Below are positions 50,727 to 58,220 of a stretch of 64,000 nucleotides of DNA, piece after piece. This stretch comes from an uncultured Collinsella sp. (lineage in GTDB: Bacteria > Actinomycetota > Coriobacteriia > Coriobacteriales > Coriobacteriaceae). Each line of letters begins with the position of its first letter. The first letter of the stretch is position 1. The notes below the pieces were generated by a model. That model had not been told where the DNA came from. It searched no databases and saw only the letters and a program-made list of their open reading frames with translations. Made by a program: the position numbers and the translations under genes. The DNA lies in NCBI GenBank assembly GCA_934668875.1, contig CAKUON010000005.1:1-64000 (forward strand). Direction: 5' to 3'.

Positions 50727-52559
50727 ATGGCTCGACTGCACGTAATGGAACGCAGCCACGCTCAGGCCGTCATGGACGACCTGCACGATGCGCTCGGACG
50801 TCGTCTGGCGGTGAGTTCGCTCGCCCCGTGTCCCGTTGAGTTTACGGCAGCGCTCGTCAACCTGTGCTCCACCCAGAGCTGCGGCAAGTGTACGCCCTGC
50901 CGCGTGGGCCTAAGCGCGCTGAGCGACCTGCTCGCCGATGTGCTCGAAGGGCGCGCCGATGAGTCCACGCTCAACCTGATTGAGCGCACGGCCCGTACCA
51001 TCTACCTTTCGAGCGACTGCGCCATCGGCTACGAAGCTGGCGCCATGGCACTCACGGCTATTCGTGGCTTCCGTGATGACTTCGAGCATCACATTCGCGA
51101 GCACTCCTGTGGCTTTGACCGCGAGGCTCGCGTCCCGTGCGTCTCGGGCTGCCCGGCGCACGTCGACATTCCCGGTTACATTTCGCTCGTCGAGGCCGGC
51201 CGCTATGCCGATGCCGTCAAGGTCATCCGCAAGAACAACCCGCTGCCGCTCGTTTGCGGTCTGGTGTGCGAGCATCCCTGCGAGATGCACTGCCGTCGCG
51301 GCATGGTCGACGATCCCATGAACATCCTCGCCCTCAAGCGTTTTGCCGTTGAGCACAGCGACCTCAACGATTACAAGCCCAGCGTGGCCGACAACACCGG
51401 CAAGCGCATCGCCGTGATCGGCGGCGGCCCGGCCGGCCTTTCCTGTGCCTACTACCTGGCCGTGATGGGTCATAAGGTGACGATCTTTGAGCAGCGTCAC
51501 CACCTGGGCGGCATGTTGCGCTACGGCATCCCCAGCTACCGCCTGCCGCGCGAGCGCCTGCAGGCCGAGATCGACTGGATCTTGAGCGCCGGCATCGACG
51601 TGGAACTCAACCACTCCGTCAACGGCGAGGAGCTTGCCCGCCTGCGCGACGAGTTTGATGCCGTCTACCTGGCCATTGGCGCCCACAGCGATAAGAAGCT
51701 CGGCCTTCCGGGCGAAGAGGCGCCCGGCGTGGAGTCGGCCGTCAAGATGCTGCGTGCCATCGGCGACGACGAGCTGCCCGACCTGAGCGGCCAGCGCGTG
51801 TGCGTCATCGGCGGCGGTAATGTGGCCATGGACGTGGCGCGCTCTGCCGTGCGCTGCGGTGCCGAAAAGGTGAGCATCGTCTACCGCCGTCGTATCTGCG
51901 ACATGACGGCCCAGGATGCCGAGATTGCCGGCGCCCAGGCCGAGGGCTGCGAGGTTCTGGAGCTCACGGCCCCGCTCGCTATCGAGACGGGCGAGGACGG
52001 TCGCGTGAGCGGCCTGCGCGTGCAGCCGCAGATTATCGGTGAGCCCCGTCGTGGGCGTCCGGCCCCGCGTGCCGCCGCCACGCCCGAGCGCGTCATTCCC
52101 TGCGAGCGCGTGTTTGTGGCCATTGGCCAGGACATCGATTCCAAGCCGTTTGAGGACATGGGTATCGCCTGCAAGTGGGGTCGCGTCGTCACCGATTCGG
52201 ATGGCGCCGTGCCTAACTTCGATGGCCTCTTTAGCGGCGGTGACTGCCAGACCGGCCCCGCCACCGTCATTCGTGCCATCAACGCCGGCCGCGTTGCTTC
52301 GGCAAATATCGACCGCTACCTGGGCTTTGACCACAAGATCAAGCTCGACGTTGAGCTGCCGACCGTGCAGTTTAAGGGCAAGCACGAGTGCGGCCGCTGC
52401 GAGCTGGGCGAGCGCGAGGCCGGCGAGCGCATCCACGATTGGAATCTGGTCGAGCAAGGCCTTACCGAGGAGGAGGCACGCCAGGAGGCAAGCCGCTGCC
52501 TGCGTTGCGACCACTTTGGCTTTGGCGCGTTCCGCGGAGGGAGGAACCTGGAATGGTAG
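50727..52559 (+). CDS. NuoF-tail / GltD-like flavin oxidoreductase subunit
   Basis: This 610-residue protein begins with the iron-sulfur motif SCGKCTPCR of NuoF-type subunits, then a GltD/NfnB-like part with CVSGCPAHVDIPGY. FAD binding GGGPAGL lies near 231 and NAD(P)H binding GGGNVAM near 361. Its C terminus has further cysteines (HECGRCELG, CLRCDHFG). It should pass electrons between NAD(P)H and the hydrogenase encoded next, whose start overlaps its stop by 7 bp. The NuoF core (FMN and NADH sites) is not present, only its cluster tail. ATG at 50727 follows gagagggg. Confidence 0.88.
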   Translation: MARLHVMERSHAQAVMDDLHDALGRRLAVSSLAPCPVEFTAALVNLCSTQSCGKCTPCRVGLSALSDLLADVLEGRADESTLNLIERTARTIYLSSDCAIGYEAGAMALTAIRGFRDDFEHHIREHSCGFDREARVPCVSGCPAHVDIPGYISLVEAGRYADAVKVIRKNNPLPLVCGLVCEHPCEMHCRRGMVDDPMNILALKRFAVEHSDLNDYKPSVADNTGKRIAVIGGGPAGLSCAYYLAVMGHKVTIFEQRHHLGGMLRYGIPSYRLPRERLQAEIDWILSAGIDVELNHSVNGEELARLRDEFDAVYLAIGAHSDKKLGLPGEEAPGVESAVKMLRAIGDDELPDLSGQRVCVIGGGNVAMDVARSAVRCGAEKVSIVYRRRICDMTAQDAEIAGAQAEGCEVLELTAPLAIETGEDGRVSGLRVQPQIIGEPRRGRPAPRAAATPERVIPCERVFVAIGQDIDSKPFEDMGIACKWGRVVTDSDGAVPNFDGLFSGGDCQTGPATVIRAINAGRVASANIDRYLGFDHKIKLDVELPTVQFKGKHECGRCELGEREAGERIHDWNLVEQGLTEEEARQEASRCLRCDHFGFGAFRGGRNLEW

Positions 52560-54364
52560 AGCCCAACAAAACCACCGTCAGCGACAACACCGAAAGCGGA
52601 GCACTCAACATGGTCAAGCTCACGATCGATAATTGCGAGGTCGTGGTGCCCGAGCACACCACGATCCTGGATGCGGCCAAGTCCGTCGGCATCCAGATTC
52701 CCACCCTGTGCTACCTGCGCGATTTAAACGAGATCGGCGGTTGCCGCGTGTGCGTGGTCGAGGTTGAGGGCTGCGACCAGCTGGTTGCCGCCTGCAACAA
52801 CTACGTGCTCGACGGCATGGTGGTCCACACTAACAGCCCCAAGGCCCGCGAGGCGCGTCGCACCAACGTGCAACTGCTGCTGTCCCAGCACGACTCGCGC
52901 TGTACGAGCTGCGTGCGCAGTGGTAACTGCAACCTGCAGACCATCGCCAACGACCTGGGCATCTTCTATCTGCCGTACGAGCAGCACCTGGCGCGCGAGG
53001 GCTGGGACTTCGATTTCCCCATCATCCGCGATAACGACAAGTGCATCAAATGCATGCGCTGCATCAAGGTGTGCGAGAGCGTGCAGGGTTTAGGGATTTG
53101 GGACCTGACCAACCGCGCCACGCATACCGCCGTGGGCACCCGTGGGCGTGCGCCGATCGGCAAGACCGATTGCGTCGCGTGCGGTCAGTGCATCACGCAT
53201 TGCCCGACGGGCGCCCTGCGCGAGCGTGACGATACCGAGACCGTGTTCGATGCTCTCGCCGATCCCGACAAGATCGTACTGGTGCAGATCGCGCCGGCCG
53301 TGCGTAGCGCCTGGGGCGAGGAGCTCGGCATTCCGCGCGAGGAGGCTACCGTCGAGCGCCTGGCTTGCGCGCTGCGTCGCGTGGGCTTTGAGTACGTGTT
53401 CGACACCGATTTCTCGGCCGACCTCACCATTATGGAGGAGGGCTCCGAGCTGCTCGAGCGCCTGGGTAAGGCCGCCAAGGGCGATGGCGACAGCCGCGGC
53501 TGGCCCATGTTTACGAGCTGCTGTCCGGGCTGGGTGCGCTTTGTGAAGGCACGTTACCCCGAGTTTGTCGACAGCCTGTCCACGTCAAAGTCACCGCAGC
53601 AGATGTTTGGCGCCATCGCCAAGACCTACTACGCCAAGGTGCTGGGCGTGGAGCCCGAGCGCCTGTTTGTGGTGTCCGTGATGCCGTGTACGGCCAAGAA
53701 GGCCGAGTGTGCGCTGCCGAGCATGGTGGGCGAGGGCGGCACGCCCGATGTGGACGTTGCGCTGACGGTGCGCGAGATGGTGCGCATGATCCGCGCGAAC
53801 CACGTGAGCGTGGATACGCTCGTCGAGGAGCCGCTCGATACGCCGCTGGGCTTTGGCACGGGCGCGGGTGTGATCTTTGGCGCCACGGGCGGCGTGATGG
53901 AGGCCGCCGTGCGCTCGGCATATTACCTGGTGACGGACAAGAATCCCGACGCCGACTTCTTTACCGACGTGCGCGGCCTGGACGGCTGGAAGGAAGCCGT
54001 GGCCGATATCGATGGCATCAAGGTGCGCGTCGCCGTGGCACACGGGCTGGGCAACGCCGCTCGTCTGCTCGACGCGATTCGCGACGGCCGCGTGAGCTAT
54101 GACTTCGTTGAGGTCATGGCGTGCCCGGGCGGCTGCGTCGGTGGCGGCGGTCAGCCCATCCACGACGGCTGCGAGTTGGCAGCCGAGCGCGGTCAGGTGC
54201 TGTGGGGCCTGGATGCGAAGGCGGACATTCGCTTCTCGCACGAGAACCCCGATGTCCAGGCATGCTACCGCGAGTTCTTGGGCGAGCCGCTTTCGCCGCT
54301 GGCCGAGGAGTTGCTGCATACCGACCATCACGCATGGACGATGCCTAACGAGGGGACGTGCTAG
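52553..54364 (+). CDS. hydA: [FeFe] hydrogenase catalytic subunit
   Basis: This 603-residue enzyme makes or oxidises H2. It has an N-terminal [2Fe-2S] domain (CYLRDLNEIGGCRVC), a histidine-type cluster motif (HDSRCTSCVRSGNC) and two [4Fe-4S] motifs (CIKCMRCIKVC, CVACGQCITHC). The three H-cluster signatures are intact: TSCCPGW near 321, MPCTAKKAE near 377, and EVMACPGGCVGGGG near 520. The fourth, small C-terminal domain is complete. A ggagggagg site precedes the ATG, which overlaps the upstream stop. No maturase (hydE, hydF, hydG) is encoded in this window. Confidence 0.96.
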   Translation: MVEPNKTTVSDNTESGALNMVKLTIDNCEVVVPEHTTILDAAKSVGIQIPTLCYLRDLNEIGGCRVCVVEVEGCDQLVAACNNYVLDGMVVHTNSPKAREARRTNVQLLLSQHDSRCTSCVRSGNCNLQTIANDLGIFYLPYEQHLAREGWDFDFPIIRDNDKCIKCMRCIKVCESVQGLGIWDLTNRATHTAVGTRGRAPIGKTDCVACGQCITHCPTGALRERDDTETVFDALADPDKIVLVQIAPAVRSAWGEELGIPREEATVERLACALRRVGFEYVFDTDFSADLTIMEEGSELLERLGKAAKGDGDSRGWPMFTSCCPGWVRFVKARYPEFVDSLSTSKSPQQMFGAIAKTYYAKVLGVEPERLFVVSVMPCTAKKAECALPSMVGEGGTPDVDVALTVREMVRMIRANHVSVDTLVEEPLDTPLGFGTGAGVIFGATGGVMEAAVRSAYYLVTDKNPDADFFTDVRGLDGWKEAVADIDGIKVRVAVAHGLGNAARLLDAIRDGRVSYDFVEVMACPGGCVGGGGQPIHDGCELAAERGQVLWGLDAKADIRFSHENPDVQACYREFLGEPLSPLAEELLHTDHHAWTMPNEGTC

Positions 54365-54366
54365 CG

Positions 54367-55425
54367 ATGCGCACGTTTGATGTTGAGATGTCGCGCCGGG
54401 GGTTTGCCTCGGCGCTCGCCGCGGGCGCACTGTCGCTTGCGCTCGCGGGCTGTGGCGGCGGGGCTGCCGGTGCCGGGTCCGCCGCGGACTCGGCTGCCGG
54501 GTCTGCTGCGGGCAGTTCTGCCGCAGAGCCGGTCGAGGTGCATGTCGCCTCGCTCAAGGGGCCGACTTCGATCGGTCTGGTGCAGTTTATGGACCAGGCC
54601 GCAAACGGCGAGACGGACAATGAGTTCGACTTTGCGATCAACACCGCCGCCGACGAGATCGTGCCCAAGGTCATTCAGGGCGATGTCGATATCGCGCTGG
54701 TGCCGGCCAACGTGGCAAGCGTGCTGTACAACAAGACCGAGGGCGCGGTGCAGGTCATCGACATCAACACGCTGGGCGTGCTGAACGTGGTGACGGGCGA
54801 TGCCGGCGTGGCTTCGTTTGGCGACCTAGCGGGCCGCACCGTCTACATGACGGGCAAGGGCACCACGCCTGAGTATGTGATGAACTACCTGCTGGAGCGC
54901 GCAGGTCTGACCGGCCAGGTGACGCTCGAGTTTAAGAGCGAGCCCACCGAGGTGCTGTCGGCCCTGCTGGCCGATCCGTCTGCCGTGGGCGTGCTGCCCG
55001 AGCCGTTTAAGACCGCGGCCATCGCCAAGAGCGAGGGCAAGCTGTCGGCGCCGGTGAGTCTGACCGACGTGTGGGATGAGCTGGCGGGCGACACGGGCTC
55101 ACGCCTGCTGACGGGTGTGACCGTGGTGCGCCGTGCGTTTGCCGAGGAGCATCCCGAGGCCGTGGCGGAGTTCTTGAGCTGCCACGAGGCGAGCGTTAAG
55201 GCCGTCAACGCGGCGCCGGCGGACTGGGCGCAGGCCGTGGTCGATGCCGGCATCGTGGACAACGCCAAGATTGCCGAGAAGGCGATTCCCGGGTGCATGC
55301 TCGTGTGCCAGACGGGCAAGGATATGAAGACGGCGCTTGGCGGGTATCTGCAGGTGCTGGCCGACGCGGACGCGAGCGCCGTGGGCGGTAAACTACCGGC
55401 TGACGATTTCTACTACATGGAGTAG
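54367..55425 (+). CDS. Tat-type lipoprotein, ABC substrate-binding protein
   Basis: This 352-residue lipoprotein has a twin-arginine signal (SRRGFAS) and lipobox LALAGC, so it is probably exported folded and lipid-anchored. The mature part fits the NMT1/SsuA-like binding proteins (VHVASLKGPTSIGLVQFM, VDIALVPANVASVLYN, GVLPEPFKTAA). The substrate is unknown; related proteins carry thiamine precursors, sulfonates or similar small organics. A start at 54388 is also possible. It follows hydA by 2 bp and precedes the permease-ATPase gene by 3 bp. Confidence 0.88.
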   Translation: MRTFDVEMSRRGFASALAAGALSLALAGCGGGAAGAGSAADSAAGSAAGSSAAEPVEVHVASLKGPTSIGLVQFMDQAANGETDNEFDFAINTAADEIVPKVIQGDVDIALVPANVASVLYNKTEGAVQVIDINTLGVLNVVTGDAGVASFGDLAGRTVYMTGKGTTPEYVMNYLLERAGLTGQVTLEFKSEPTEVLSALLADPSAVGVLPEPFKTAAIAKSEGKLSAPVSLTDVWDELAGDTGSRLLTGVTVVRRAFAEEHPEAVAEFLSCHEASVKAVNAAPADWAQAVVDAGIVDNAKIAEKAIPGCMLVCQTGKDMKTALGGYLQVLADADASAVGGKLPADDFYYME

Positions 55426-55428
55426 CCC

Positions 55429-56808
55429 GTGCGTGCGTTTGCTCAACAAATAGCAGAGCGTATGAAGGCGGTGGCGGCAGCAGGTGCCGTCGCCGCCTTT
55501 TGGCTTGCCGCGTGGATGCTGGTGGCGGCGCTGGTGGCGCAGCCGCTGATCTTGCCGGGGCCGGGTGCTGTTGTAGCGGCGCTGCTGCGGCTGGTGTGCG
55601 ATGCCGGCACGTGGGCGATTTTGGCGGGCTCGGGCGCGCGGATTCTGGGCGGGTTGGCGCTTGCCGCGGTATGCGGCGGCGTGCTGGCCGGGGTTTCGTC
55701 ACGCTCGTGGGCTTTTGCTCGCCTGGTGGCGCCGGCGCTGTCGTTTGTGAAGGCGACGCCGGTTGCCTGCGTGGTGGTCCTGCTGCTCATTTGGCTGGGG
55801 TCGGCGCGCGTGAGCATCGCCGCGGTGTTTTTGATGGCGCTGCCGGGCGTGTATTTTTCGCTGGCCGAGGGCCTGGCGCAGGTCGATAAGCCGCTAGAGC
55901 AGATGCTCCGCATGCATGGCGTGCGGGGCTGGCGCCTGTTTTGCGCCCATACCTGGCGCGAAGTCCTGCCGTTTGTGCTTTCGTGCGCCCGCGCCGTGAT
56001 TGGCATGAGCTGGAAGGCCGGCGTGGCGGCGGAGCTGATCGGCATGGCGGTGGGCACCGTGGGTGAGCGCATCTATCAGGCGAAGCTGCTCATCGAGACG
56101 GCTGACCTGCTGGCGTGGACCGTGTTGGTCGTGGCGGCATCGTGGGCATGCGAGCGCGTGCTGGTGTGGCTGCTGCGGGCTTCGGGGCCCGCAGCATGGC
56201 GTGCTGCTGTGCGGGCGCATGGGCGTTGTCCTCGCGGACGTGCAGGCGGCTCTGCTGGCGGCAGGGCTGCTGCGGAGCTTGCGCTCGCCGTGGGCGATCG
56301 CGCTCCCTGGGCTCCGGCGCTCGACGGACTGGTGCTTCGTGTGCCCGCCGGTGGGCGCGCCTGCGTGATGGGCACCTCGGGCGTGGGCAAGTCGACGCTG
56401 CTTGCGCTGGTGGCGGGGGAGTGCGCGCCGTGCTCCATGGTGTTTCAGGATGTGCGCCTGGTAGAGGGCGCCGCGGCGCTGGATAACGTGCTAGTGTGCG
56501 CCGATGCACGCTTGGACGCCTCGAGTGCTGCGGCCCTGTTGCGCCTGCTGGTGCCGGGGGTCGATGTGCATGCTCGTGTGGCCGAGCTTTCGGGCGGGCA
56601 GCGCCGTCGCGTCGAGATTGCCCGAGCCCTGCTGTGTCCGGGCGGCGCAGTGATTCTGGACGAGCCCTTTACCGGCCTAGATACCGCTGCGCGCGACGCA
56701 TGCGCCGAGGTTGTGCTCGACTTGCTCGACGGCCGCATGCTGTTGCTTGCTACGCACGATGCCGTCGACGCTCAGGCCCTCAATATCTCGGACATCATCA
56801 CGCTCTAA
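55429..56808 (+). CDS. Fused ABC permease and ATPase
   Basis: A single 459-residue reading frame holds a SsuC-like permease (about 1-255, six likely helices, with the EAA-like loop PLEQMLRMHGVRGWRLF) and an ABC ATPase (about 280-459). ATPase motifs are GTSGVGKST near 315, VFQDVRL, LSGGQRRRVEIARAL near 387, AVILDEPFTGLD near 408 and ATHDA. The ATPase is about 45 residues shorter than usual, with almost nothing between Walker A and the Q-loop. The GTG start is 3 bp after the lipoprotein gene. The arginine-alanine linker could be read as a joined pair of genes, so an assembly or frameshift error cannot be fully excluded. Confidence 0.82.
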   Translation: MRAFAQQIAERMKAVAAAGAVAAFWLAAWMLVAALVAQPLILPGPGAVVAALLRLVCDAGTWAILAGSGARILGGLALAAVCGGVLAGVSSRSWAFARLVAPALSFVKATPVACVVVLLLIWLGSARVSIAAVFLMALPGVYFSLAEGLAQVDKPLEQMLRMHGVRGWRLFCAHTWREVLPFVLSCARAVIGMSWKAGVAAELIGMAVGTVGERIYQAKLLIETADLLAWTVLVVAASWACERVLVWLLRASGPAAWRAAVRAHGRCPRGRAGGSAGGRAAAELALAVGDRAPWAPALDGLVLRVPAGGRACVMGTSGVGKSTLLALVAGECAPCSMVFQDVRLVEGAAALDNVLVCADARLDASSAAALLRLLVPGVDVHARVAELSGGQRRRVEIARALLCPGGAVILDEPFTGLDTAARDACAEVVLDLLDGRMLLLATHDAVDAQALNISDIITL

Positions 56809-56828
56809 ATACTTACTCAGCAACAAAA

Positions 56829-57253
56829 TGATCCGTTTTTTCTCCGTCCCCATAGGGTTGGGTATGGTATTCTATCTGCGGGGTAATACTTAGGATTACC
56901 AAGTAATACCAACGCAGTAGAAACAAACTCCAGATGCGGGCCAATCGGGTTGCCTTCACAGCCCGTCGCCCAGCCGCGTGGCCCGCATCTATCCGCACCA
57001 CCGTCGTTTCAAAAAGGAAGCGCCATGGCAGAACACATGACCCCGGTTGTCGCGAAGGTCTTGCCCGAGGAAAAGGCGGCCTTCGCGGCGGCAACCCAAC
57101 TCGTAGGCACCACGCCGTCCAACGCCATCCGCATGTTCATCGCCGCCTTCAATCGCTGCGGCACCTTTCCGTTCGACATTTCGCCCAGCGGGGCCTTTGG
57201 CACTGCGCCCGATTCTCATCAATAAGTGATCCGTTTTCCTCCGTCCCCATGGG
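56829..57253. repeat. Direct repeats flanking the RelB-type gene
   Basis: tgatccgtttttt-ctccgtccccat (56829-56856) and tgatccgttttcctccgtcc (57227-57253) are near-identical direct copies of about 27 bp, 398 bp apart start to start. They enclose the small antitoxin-like gene. Both lie just after a stop codon. Confidence 0.8.
57025..57225 (+). CDS. RelB/DinJ-family antitoxin-like protein (orphan)
   Basis: This 66-residue protein matches the N-terminal ribbon-helix-helix of RelB/DinJ antitoxins: TPVVAKVLPEEKAAFAAATQLVGTTPSNAIRMFIAAF. It ends earlier than most DinJ proteins and lacks a long toxin-wrapping tail. No RelE/YafQ toxin gene follows. It may be a solitary regulator or the remains of a toxin-antitoxin pair. 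The ATG is behind aaggaag. A large reading that begins at 56934 in another frame is not real in this part. Confidence 0.8.
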   Translation: MAEHMTPVVAKVLPEEKAAFAAATQLVGTTPSNAIRMFIAAFNRCGTFPFDISPSGAFGTAPDSHQ

Positions 57254-57308
57254 ATCAGCTCTCTGCCGAGTTGTGGTAGAACTAGGGAACGGTTTTGAGG
57301 AGGTTGGC

Positions 57309-58220
57309 ATGCTCAATGCGATAGCGTGGGCGCTTGCCTGTTTTGGCGTTGTTGCTGCCGATATAGCCCTGAGCGTGGTTCTGCTTTCTGTTCTCGGTGC
57401 CGTGTCGGCACTGACGGGTTTCCCGATCGACAACCTCGATATCCAATGGTTTCAGGCTGCCGCTCAGACGGCGTCGTTTTTGATGGCGCTGCTGTGGTGG
57501 CGCTATCTGTGGCCTCGCTCCTTCATGGCGCGCCGGCAAGGTGAACGCCCGCTCGGCGGGGGAGCAAATGCTGCATGGAAGCGCATCGCATACGTTGTCG
57601 TGATCGGCCTATCCATGCAGGTGGTCATTAGCTACCTATGCGACGGCGTGCTGTCGCTGCTGCCCGAGGTTGCGGCGGACTATAGCGAGCTCGTCGAGGA
57701 AACAGGCTTGGGCGATACCAACCTTCTTGCCGTCCTGACCACGGTGCTCGGCGCCCCATTTTGTGAAGAGCTGCTGGTGCGCGGCATTATTTTTGAGTTT
57801 TCGCTCCGAGCGTTTAATCCGCAGTGCCGCCCACTTTGGAAGTGCCGGCGTCGTGTGAGCGCGCAGAGTGGCGCCATGGTGCCCTGGGCGGCCCCGAGTA
57901 CCTGGGGTATCGCCGCGGCGGTCGTGTTGCAGGCGGCGATCTTCGGTTTTATGCACATGAACTGGGTGCAGGGCTGCTATGCAGGTGCCGCCGGCCTCAT
58001 CTTTGGCTGGGTGCTCGTGACCACCGGAAAGCTCCGCTACACGATCCTGCTGCACTTTGCCTTTAATGCCGGGTCGTATTTCATGACGTTGCTCTGGTTT
58101 GTGAACACACCGTTCGACGTGATAATCACGGTCGCTATCGCCGGCGTCATCCTCGTTGAGGCAATGCGCTCGCTGCGCCACGCGTGTGGGATGGACGCAG
58201 CGAGCGCACCGCTGCCCTAG
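57309..58220 (+). CDS. CPBP-family intramembrane metalloprotease
   Basis: This 303-residue protein has about seven membrane helices and the CPBP (Abi/CAAX-like) motifs: CEELLVRGII (glutamate pair near 153), FGFMHMN (metal-binding histidine) and LHFAFNAGS. Members cut proteins within the membrane, sometimes in bacteriocin self-immunity. Start at 57309 follows gaggagg. Its stop codon TAG and that of the opposite ygiQ gene share the palindrome CTAG. The substrate is unknown. Confidence 0.88.
   Translation: MLNAIAWALACFGVVAADIALSVVLLSVLGAVSALTGFPIDNLDIQWFQAAAQTASFLMALLWWRYLWPRSFMARRQGERPLGGGANAAWKRIAYVVVIGLSMQVVISYLCDGVLSLLPEVAADYSELVEETGLGDTNLLAVLTTVLGAPFCEELLVRGIIFEFSLRAFNPQCRPLWKCRRRVSAQSGAMVPWAAPSTWGIAAAVVLQAAIFGFMHMNWVQGCYAGAAGLIFGWVLVTTGKLRYTILLHFAFNAGSYFMTLLWFVNTPFDVIITVAIAGVILVEAMRSLRHACGMDAASAPLP

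Noticed and set aside
57025..57225. A complete toxin-antitoxin pair
   Set aside because: Only the antitoxin-like gene is seen; no RelE/YafQ frame with a ribosome site follows.
56934..57308. N-terminal extension of the CPBP protease
   Set aside because: It runs through the RelB-type gene in another frame; a strong gaggagg site supports the start at 57309.
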